A stretch of DNA of 64,000 nucleotides from Emcibacter sp. SYSU 3D8 (lineage in GTDB: Bacteria > Pseudomonadota > Alphaproteobacteria > SMXS01). Positions 58,299-64,000 of this stretch are shown piece by piece (the stretch's first letter is position 1; every line of letters starts with the position of its first letter). Position numbers and translations under genes: made by a program. The DNA lies in contig NZ_JBBYXK010000001.1 of the NCBI RefSeq assembly GCF_039655875.1, positions 310,001 to 374,000 on the forward strand, given 5' to 3'. The notes under the pieces are model-generated. The model made no database searches. It was not told the DNA's origin and saw only the letters and a program-made list of their open reading frames with translations.

Positions 58299-59819
58299 AT
58301 GACGGACTTCTTGCCAGAGCCCGACGCGTTTCGCGCCACCTATCAGGCCGGGCGGCCCCAGGTCGTCTGGACAACGCTGGTCGCCGATCTCGAGACGCCG
58401 GTCTCGGCGTTCCTCAAGCTGACCGCCGGCAAGAGCCACACCTTCCTGCTTGAATCGGTGGAGGGCGGCGCCAGCCGCGGCCGCTACTCGATCATCGGCC
58501 TGATGCCGGACATTATCTGGCGTTGCGTCGGCGACATGGCCGAGATCAACCGCAATGCCCTGAATGACACGGACGCGTTCACCGTGGAGACCGAAAAGCC
58601 GCTGCAGTCCATGCGGGCATTGATCGGCGAATCGCTGATCGACCTGCCCGAGGGATTGCCACCCATGGCCGCTGGCCTGGTCGGCTATATGGGATATGAC
58701 ATGGTGCGGCTGATGGAAACGCTGCCCGCGCCCAATCCCGACCCGCTGGGCACGCCCGACGGCATGTTCGTACGGCCGACACTGATGGCCGTGTTCGACA
58801 GCGTGAAAGACCTGGTGATCCTGGTAACGCCCGTGCGCCCGCAACCCGGCCTCACCGCCGAAGCCGCCTACAGCCGGGCGCTTGACCGGCTGTGGCTGGG
58901 CATCGACGCGCTCGACACACCGGTACCCGCCGCCCATAGCGCCGGTATTGATGCGCCCGCCCTGCCCGAGCCCGTCTCCAACACACCGCGCGAGCGCTAT
59001 CTCGACATGGTCCGCAAGGCGCAGGAATACATTGCTGCCGGCGACATCTTCCAGGTGGTGCTGTCGCAGCGTTTTTCCGTGCCGTTCGACCTGCCGCCCT
59101 TCGCGCTCTACCGGGCGCTGCGGCGTACCAACCCGTCGCCCTACATGTATTACATGGACATGGGCGGCTTTGCCGTGACCGGTTCCAGCCCCGAAATCCT
59201 GGTGCGGCTGAAGGATGGCGAGGTCACCATCCGCCCGATCGCCGGCACCCGCCCGCGCGGCGCCACGGCGCAGGAGGACAGGGAACTGATGGAGGGGCTG
59301 CTGGCCGATCCCAAGGAGCTGTCCGAGCACCTGATGTTGCTGGATCTGGGCCGCAACGACGTCGGCCGGGTGGCGAAGCCCGGCACCGTCGAGGTGACCG
59401 AGCAGAATACCATCGAACTCTATTCCCACGTCATGCACATCGTCTCGAACGTGCGCGGCGAGATCGACCCGCGCCATGACGGCATCGACGCCCTGTGCGG
59501 CGGTTTCCCCGCCGGCACCGTCTCGGGCGCGCCCAAGGTGCGTGCCATGGAAATCATCGACGAACTGGAAGTGGAAAAGCGCGGCATCTATGCCGGCGGC
59601 GTCGGCTATTTCTCGGCGGGCGGCTCCATGGACACAGCCATCGTGCTGCGGACCGGGCTGGTGAAGGACGGCGTCATGTACATCCAGGCCGGGGCCGGCA
59701 TCGTCGCCGACAGCGTCCCGGAAAGCGAGGACGCCGAATGCCGCGCCAAGGCCCGCGCCCTGGTGCGCGCCGCCCAGGAAGCGGTGAGATTCGCCGCCGC
59801 GCCGGGCCGGGGACAGTAG
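58299..59819 (+). CDS. trpE: Anthranilate synthase component I
   Basis: 506 residues. N-terminal tryptophan-binding region includes LLESVEGGASRGRYSIIG, matching the LLES feedback element. The C-terminal chorismate-binding domain has FQVVLSQRFS, GSSPEILVRL, PIAGTRPRG and GFPAGTVSGAPKVRAMEII. With TrpG it makes anthranilate from chorismate and glutamine. No leader peptide or attenuator fits the 43-base gap upstream. A convergent deacetylase gene separates it from trpGDC. Confidence 0.96.
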   Translation: MTDFLPEPDAFRATYQAGRPQVVWTTLVADLETPVSAFLKLTAGKSHTFLLESVEGGASRGRYSIIGLMPDIIWRCVGDMAEINRNALNDTDAFTVETEKPLQSMRALIGESLIDLPEGLPPMAAGLVGYMGYDMVRLMETLPAPNPDPLGTPDGMFVRPTLMAVFDSVKDLVILVTPVRPQPGLTAEAAYSRALDRLWLGIDALDTPVPAAHSAGIDAPALPEPVSNTPRERYLDMVRKAQEYIAAGDIFQVVLSQRFSVPFDLPPFALYRALRRTNPSPYMYYMDMGGFAVTGSSPEILVRLKDGEVTIRPIAGTRPRGATAQEDRELMEGLLADPKELSEHLMLLDLGRNDVGRVAKPGTVEVTEQNTIELYSHVMHIVSNVRGEIDPRHDGIDALCGGFPAGTVSGAPKVRAMEIIDELEVEKRGIYAGGVGYFSAGGSMDTAIVLRTGLVKDGVMYIQAGAGIVADSVPESEDAECRAKARALVRAAQEAVRFAAAPGRGQ

Positions 59820-60839
59820 TTAGCGCGTCTCCGCCACCGCCGGCGTTGGCGCCGGCTGGTTGAGTACCGCGGTGATCGGCACCAGCGTCACATCCTGCAG
59901 GGTCGGAATCCACGCCCGCAGCGCCGCCACGGTTGCCGTGTGAGGATGGCCGATGATGATGGCGACACCGCGTTTGCGGGCCATCTCGGCAGCCTTGTCA
60001 AGTTGGGCGCGCACTGCCGCCTCGGTTGCCAGATTGTCGATGAAGATGTCCCGGTTCAGCAGCGGTACACCGAACCGGGCGGCGGCCGCCGGTCCGGCGG
60101 TGCGCGGCGTCGTCCGCGAATCGAGAAACATCAGGCCGCGCTTCGCCGCCTCGCGCATCACCACGCCCATGCCTTCCTGGTCGGCGGTAAATTTGCTGCC
60201 CATGTGGTTGTTGAATCCCACATAGCCGGTGAAACGATCCATGTTCCAGACCACACGGTCCTGCAACTCCTGCGTCGGCAAGGTCGTGAGCAGCGCCTTC
60301 GGTCCTGGGTCCTCCTTGTCGCTTTCGGGCTGCATGGGCAGATGCAGCATGACCTCGTGGCCCAGCGTGCGCGCCTTGTCCACCTGGGCCTGGATATTTT
60401 CGCCATAGGGCATGAACGCCAGCGTCACCGCGGCCGGCAGCGCCATCACATCGTCGGCGCGGGCCCGGTTCAGGCCTACGTCATCGATTACCACCGCGAT
60501 CACCGCCTTGCCCCGCGGCGTGCTGCTGGCCGTCGCATATCGCTTCCACGCCGGATCGCCGTCGAACACGGGCAAGCCGTCCTGCGGAGGCACGGCATGC
60601 GGACTGCCTGACGGCAGGCCGGCAATCAGATCGCCGATCGGATCGGCGTCCTGCCTTACGGCGTCCGGCGCCGCAGCGGCAACGGGCGGCGGAGACCGGA
60701 CGGCACCGGAGTCTGCGGGCTTCCGGGGCGCGCTGCCACCCATCATCACCACCAGGACAATGATCACGGAGACAACGGTAACCGCCCCCGCCAAAATCAG
60801 CGGCAGGTTGGAGCGGTTGAACGTGAAGCGGGATTTCAA
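59820..60839 (-). CDS. Divergent polysaccharide deacetylase family protein (DUF610)
   Basis: 339 residues. An N-terminal membrane segment (LPLILAGAVTVVSVIIVLVV) is followed by a Pro/Ala linker and a NodB-like region: IAVVIDDVGLNR, LGHEVMLHLPMQPES and NNHMGSKFTADQ. It corresponds to the divergent YibQ-like deacetylases, periplasmic and of unsettled substrate. Its stop is one base from the trpE stop, so the two are convergent. Confidence 0.85.
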   Translation of the reverse strand: MKSRFTFNRSNLPLILAGAVTVVSVIIVLVVMMGGSAPRKPADSGAVRSPPPVAAAAPDAVRQDADPIGDLIAGLPSGSPHAVPPQDGLPVFDGDPAWKRYATASSTPRGKAVIAVVIDDVGLNRARADDVMALPAAVTLAFMPYGENIQAQVDKARTLGHEVMLHLPMQPESDKEDPGPKALLTTLPTQELQDRVVWNMDRFTGYVGFNNHMGSKFTADQEGMGVVMREAAKRGLMFLDSRTTPRTAGPAAAARFGVPLLNRDIFIDNLATEAAVRAQLDKAAEMARKRGVAIIIGHPHTATVAALRAWIPTLQDVTLVPITAVLNQPAPTPAVAETR

Positions 60840-61007
60840 GGGCGGCTCTCATCCTATGGCGGGCCGGATGGCGCGCCTCACCAATTTATATATGCGTGAT
60901 AACACGCGGATACGACGGCGGAATCCGAAATCGGCGGAACTTCTGGCCCGGCCACGCTGTTAGTGCGTCGACGTGGCCGTTGCATCAACGACAAGAGGAG
61001 ACCCGCC

Positions 61008-61082
61008 GTGAACGGGATCATTTATCTGGTGGGACTGGTCGTGGTGATCATCGCGGTCTTGTCCTTCTTCGGCCTCCGCTGA
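61008..61082 (+). CDS. 24-residue membrane peptide
   Basis: A GTG-start ORF, MNGIIYLVGLVVVIIAVLSF then FGLR, that is one transmembrane helix. GAGGAGA lies about 7 bases upstream. I recall near-identical tiny peptides in other alphaproteobacteria, but cannot search. An intrinsic terminator follows at 61216. It stands between the deacetylase gene and trpG. Confidence 0.6.
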   Translation: MNGIIYLVGLVVVIIAVLSFFGLR

Positions 61083-61215
61083 GCCAGGCTCCGCTGCACG
61101 AGGGATCAGCCCCCAACCAGCCACCGCATCGTCTCCGGTCAGCACTGCGCGCGAACCTCTGGTCTTCAGGCACCGCGGCGCCGGCCGTTTCCCCCCTGCT
61201 CCAGGACGCATGACG

Positions 61216-61239
61216 CGCCTCGTGAGAGGCGATCTTTTT
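61216..61239 (+). terminator. Intrinsic terminator
   Basis: cgcctc (61216-61221) pairs with gaggcg (61226-61231) around a gtga loop, followed by atcttttt. It lies 134 bases after the 24-residue peptide gene and 133 bases before trpG. Confidence 0.65.
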
Positions 61240-61371
61240 GGTCGCCGATCCTAACGAATCTATGCATCCCCGTCCGACTGCCTTATATCGTTCTGGCAAA
61301 GCGGCATGTCCGCGCCAACCGGCTTTGCCGGCTCGCGCTTCATCCGCCGGAATACAAGGTGTTGGGTAGCG

Positions 61372-61956
61372 ATGTTCGTCCTGATCGATAACTACGACAG
61401 CTTCACCTACAACCTGTTCCACTATCTGGCGGAACTGGGCGCGGAAGTTGTCGTCCACCGCAACGACCAGATCGGCGTCGCCGACCTGGTGGCCATGCGA
61501 CCGGAGGGCATCGTCCTCTCGCCCGGCCCCTGTACGCCCAACGAGGCAGGCATTTGCCTCGACCTGATCGGCGCGGCCGCCGGCAAGATTCCGCTGCTCG
61601 GCGTGTGCCTGGGCCACCAGGCCATCGCCCAGGCCTTCGGCGGGCGGGTCATCCGCGCGCCCAGCCTGATGCACGGCAAGGTGAGTGAAATCAACAATGC
61701 CGGAAAGGGCATCTTTCGCGGCCTGCCAGCCCGCTTCAGGGCCACGCGCTATCATTCCCTGATCGCCGAGCGCGACACCCTGCCCGACTGTCTGGAGATA
61801 ACCGCCTGGACCGACGACGGGCTCATCATGGGTCTGGAACACCGGCATTTCGAGATTCACGGCGTGCAGTTTCATCCCGAAAGCATCGAGTCCCAGCACG
61901 GGCATGATCTGCTGCGCAATTTCCTGGATCGCGCCCGCACCCGAGATGCCGCCTGA
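61372..61956 (+). CDS. trpG: Anthranilate synthase component II (glutamine amidotransferase)
   Basis: 194 residues. [27 protein letters not shown], catalytic Cys79 in [16 protein letters not shown] and [10 protein letters not shown] with the His-Glu pair. It supplies ammonia to TrpE. In many bacteria the subunit also serves folate synthesis (PabA). Its stop overlaps the trpD start (TGATG). Confidence 0.97.
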   Translation: MFVLIDNYDSFTYNLFHYLAELGAEVVVHRNDQIGVADLVAMRPEGIVLSPGPCTPNEAGICLDLIGAAAGKIPLLGVCLGHQAIAQAFGGRVIRAPSLMHGKVSEINNAGKGIFRGLPARFRATRYHSLIAERDTLPDCLEITAWTDDGLIMGLEHRHFEIHGVQFHPESIESQHGHDLLRNFLDRARTRDAA

Positions 61957-62972
61957 TGGCCGGCATCAAGCCCTTCATCGCCAAGGTTGCAACCCGCGCA
62001 AGCCTTACCGAGGACGAAGCCTACACGGTCTTCTCCGCCATGATGGACGGCGATGTGACGCCGGGCCAGATGGGCGGCTTCCTGATGGCGCTTCGCGTCC
62101 GCGGCGAGACCGTCGCCGAAATCACCGGTGGTGCCCGCGTCATGCGCGAAAAGGCCGTGCGGGTGACCGCACCCGATGACGCCATCGATACCTGCGGCAC
62201 CGGCGGCGACGGCAGCGGCAGCTACAACATATCGACGGCAGTGGCGCTCGTTGTCGCTGCACTTGGCGTGCCCGTCGCCAAGCACGGCAACCGGGCGTTG
62301 TCGTCCCGGTCCGGATCGGCCGAGGTGCTGCATCAACTGGGCGTCAACATCGACCGCGAGCCGGACGTGCTCGAGCGTTGCCTGAGCGGCGCAGGCATCG
62401 CTTTCCTGATGGCGCCAAAGCACCACACCGCCATGCGCCATGTGGGGCCCGTGCGCGTTGAACTGGGGACCAGAACCATCTTCAACCTGCTGGGCCCGCT
62501 CTCCAATCCGGCCGGCGCGTCGCGCCAGCTGCTTGGGGTGTTCGACAGCAGGTGGGTTCTCCCCATGGCACAGGTTTTGCGCAATTTGGGCTCGACCCGC
62601 GTGTGGGTCGTGCATGGCGAGGACGGTCTCGACGAGATCACCACAACGGCGGCGACCCGGGTCGCCGAGTTGCGCGACGGCCAGATCCGCGAGTTCTCGA
62701 TCACGCCGGAAGACGCCGGCCTGGACTATGCAAGTCCCGAAGACCTTAAAGGCGGCGACCCGGCCTGCAATGCAGCAGCGCTCAGCGCCCTGCTGGACGG
62801 CGACAAGGGCGCCTACCGCGACATCGTGACGCTCAATGCAGCCGCCGCACTCCTGGTGGCCGACAAGGTGGCGGACCTGCGCGCAGGCGTTGCGATGGCC
62901 GCTGCCGCGCTGGACTCCGGCGCAGCGAAAGCTACCCTCGGCAAACTCGTGACCATATCCAACAGCCCATGA
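61956..62972 (+). CDS. trpD: Anthranilate phosphoribosyltransferase
   Basis: 338 residues. [17 protein letters not shown] is the PRPP/Mg-binding motif (79-95), and [20 protein letters not shown] is the anthranilate-site region. It joins anthranilate and PRPP to phosphoribosylanthranilate. Its stop overlaps the trpC start by four bases (ATGA). Confidence 0.97.
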   Translation: MAGIKPFIAKVATRASLTEDEAYTVFSAMMDGDVTPGQMGGFLMALRVRGETVAEITGGARVMREKAVRVTAPDDAIDTCGTGGDGSGSYNISTAVALVVAALGVPVAKHGNRALSSRSGSAEVLHQLGVNIDREPDVLERCLSGAGIAFLMAPKHHTAMRHVGPVRVELGTRTIFNLLGPLSNPAGASRQLLGVFDSRWVLPMAQVLRNLGSTRVWVVHGEDGLDEITTTAATRVAELRDGQIREFSITPEDAGLDYASPEDLKGGDPACNAAALSALLDGDKGAYRDIVTLNAAAALLVADKVADLRAGVAMAAAALDSGAAKATLGKLVTISNSP

Positions 62973-63763
62973 CCGACGTTCTCGCCAGAATCTGTACCGA
63001 CAAGCGCCAGCATGTGGCCGCCTGCAAGGCGGCCCGGCCGCTGCCGGTTGTCGAGGAGGCCGCCCGCGCCGCCTCGCCGCCCCGCGGTTTCATGCTCAGC
63101 CTGCAGGCTGCCGTGGCCGGCGGCGGCTTCGGGCTGATCGCCGAAATCAAGAAGGCTAGCCCTTCCAAGGGGCTGATCCGCGCCGACTTCGATCCGCCTG
63201 CGCTTGCCCGCGCCTATGAAGCCGGCGGCGCCACCTGCCTGTCGGTGCTGACCGATACACCCTACTTCCAGGGCGAGGATGCCTATCTGGTCGCCGCGCG
63301 CGAGGCCGTATCCCTGCCCGTTCTGCGCAAGGACTTCATGCTCGATCCCTATCAGGTGACCGAGGCCCGCGCGCTGGGCGCCGATTGCATTCTGCTGATC
63401 ATGGCCGCGCTGGAGGACAGCCAGGCCATGGAACTTGCGGTCTGCGCGGCCAACTGGGGCATGGACGTACTGGTCGAGGTCCACAATGCCGAGGAACTGG
63501 AGCGCGCGCTCGATCTCGATGTGCCGCTGATCGGCATCAATAACCGCAACCTGAAGACTCTGAACGTCGACCTGCAGACTGCCCGCGACCTGGGCCCGAG
63601 GGTGCCGATCGACCGCCTCGTCGTCGGCGAGAGCGGAATCCATACCCACGACGAACTGGTCGATCTGGCCCGCTACAACATGAAGTGTTTCCTTGTCGGC
63701 GAATCCCTGATGCGCCAGTCCGATGTGGGCCGCGCCACCGCAGCCCTGCTGGGAGCCGCGTAA
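62969..63763 (+). CDS. trpC: Indole-3-glycerol phosphate synthase
   Basis: 264 residues. A TIM barrel with [11 protein letters not shown] (catalytic Lys and Glu), [35 protein letters not shown] and [11 protein letters not shown]. It cyclises CdRP to indole-3-glycerol phosphate. Its stop overlaps the moaC start (TAATG). Confidence 0.97.
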   Translation: MTDVLARICTDKRQHVAACKAARPLPVVEEAARAASPPRGFMLSLQAAVAGGGFGLIAEIKKASPSKGLIRADFDPPALARAYEAGGATCLSVLTDTPYFQGEDAYLVAAREAVSLPVLRKDFMLDPYQVTEARALGADCILLIMAALEDSQAMELAVCAANWGMDVLVEVHNAEELERALDLDVPLIGINNRNLKTLNVDLQTARDLGPRVPIDRLVVGESGIHTHDELVDLARYNMKCFLVGESLMRQSDVGRATAALLGAA

Positions 63764-64000
63764 TGGCCGGCCTGACGCATTTCGACAATGATGGCAACGC
63801 AGTCATGGTCGATGTGTCAGGCAAGTCGGTCACCGGGCGGGTCGCGGTCGCCAGGGGCCGGATTGCCATGCTGCCGGAAACACTCGCCATGATCCGTGAG
63901 GGAAGCCACAAGAAGGGCGACGTGCTGGGTGTGGCCCGGCTTGCCGGCATCATGGCCGCCAAGCGCACCGCGGATCTGATACCGCTGTGCCATCCCCTGC
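63763..64000 (+). CDS. moaC: Cyclic pyranopterin monophosphate synthase MoaC (5' part)
   Basis: 79 codons are visible before the window ends. [20 protein letters not shown] and [20 protein letters not shown] with LIPLCHP are the MoaC signature. It acts with MoaA in molybdopterin synthesis. trpC-moaC coupling (TAATG) is the usual alphaproteobacterial arrangement. Confidence 0.95.
   Translation, partial: MAGLTHFDNDGNAVMVDVSGKSVTGRVAVARGRIAMLPETLAMIREGSHKKGDVLGVARLAGIMAAKRTADLIPLCHPL

Overview
The window looks like a chromosomal segment of a GC-rich alphaproteobacterium, probably Rhodospirillales-like. This rests on conserved gene neighbourhoods: dusB-ntrB-ntrC-ntrY-ntrX-trkA-hfq-hflX, tpiA-secG-pyrG-eno-ftsB-pdhA-pdhB-pdhC with lipA nearby, a fused ispDF, a DUF4170 protein and an E1-beta subunit carrying a lipoyl domain. 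No 16S rRNA is present, so nothing closer than class or order can be claimed.

Region 1 (1-9.6 kb) is accessory. It holds two alpha/beta hydrolases, an SDR oxidoreductase, a frameshifted pyroglutamyl-peptidase gene and a frameshifted small DUF3096-like gene. These are followed by a tightly coupled five-gene block (about 3696-8436): a DapF-fold protein, an ATP-grasp enzyme, a nitroreductase, a PaaK-like adenylate-forming enzyme and a VOC protein. The start/stop overlaps and the enzyme mix suggest a small-molecule pathway built around ATP-dependent carboxylate activation. I cannot name the product, and this is the best candidate for an undescribed system. A 40-residue membrane peptide and a secreted DUF4437 cupin close the region.

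Region 2 (9744-16616) is a roughly 6.9-kb integrated element. It lies between a 15-bp direct repeat and the 3' end of a tRNA-Ser(UGA) gene. It carries a tyrosine integrase, an AlpA-like excisionase candidate, a winged-helix protein, a PC4-like protein, an HUH-type Rep-like protein and two decayed Rep fragments. Hairpin-rich DNA, paired 22-bp repeats near each end that look like integrase arm sites, and cargo complete it. The cargo is a LapG-like cysteine peptidase overlapping an HD-GYP phosphodiesterase gene, plus a degenerate zinc-ribbon-like protein. It looks like a satellite or mobilizable island rather than a full prophage.

Region 3 (16.8-28.1 kb) has cell-wall and replication housekeeping genes: mltB-type transglycosylase, rlpA, a dacC-type carboxypeptidase, tmk, holB, metG, tatD and an MBL-fold hydrolase. 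Three Tad-like pilus or surface-protein genes sit on the opposite strand between rlpA and the carboxypeptidase gene. Region 4 (28.1-32.6 kb) holds a 141-bp inverted-repeat element, a sugar-phosphate isomerase-like gene, mazG, a GST, crcB, a GNAT and a CMD-family gene.

Region 5 (32.6-43.5 kb, minus strand) runs dusB-ntrBC-ntrYX-trkA-hfq-hflX and then a groES with no groEL beside it, ending at a strong terminator. It combines nitrogen signalling, potassium uptake control and RNA or ribosome stress functions. Region 6 (43.6-56.2 kb) contains ispDF-pgpA-cinA on the plus strand, then ratA, lipA, a DUF4170 gene, the pyruvate dehydrogenase genes, ftsB, eno, pyrG, secG and tpiA on the minus strand. 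It links glycolysis, acetyl-CoA formation and lipoylation. The E2 subunit appears to have two peripheral-subunit-binding domains. Region 7 (56.3-64 kb) holds a PpiD-like periplasmic chaperone, trpE, a convergent divergent-polysaccharide-deacetylase gene, a 24-residue membrane peptide, then trpG-trpD-trpC and the start of moaC.
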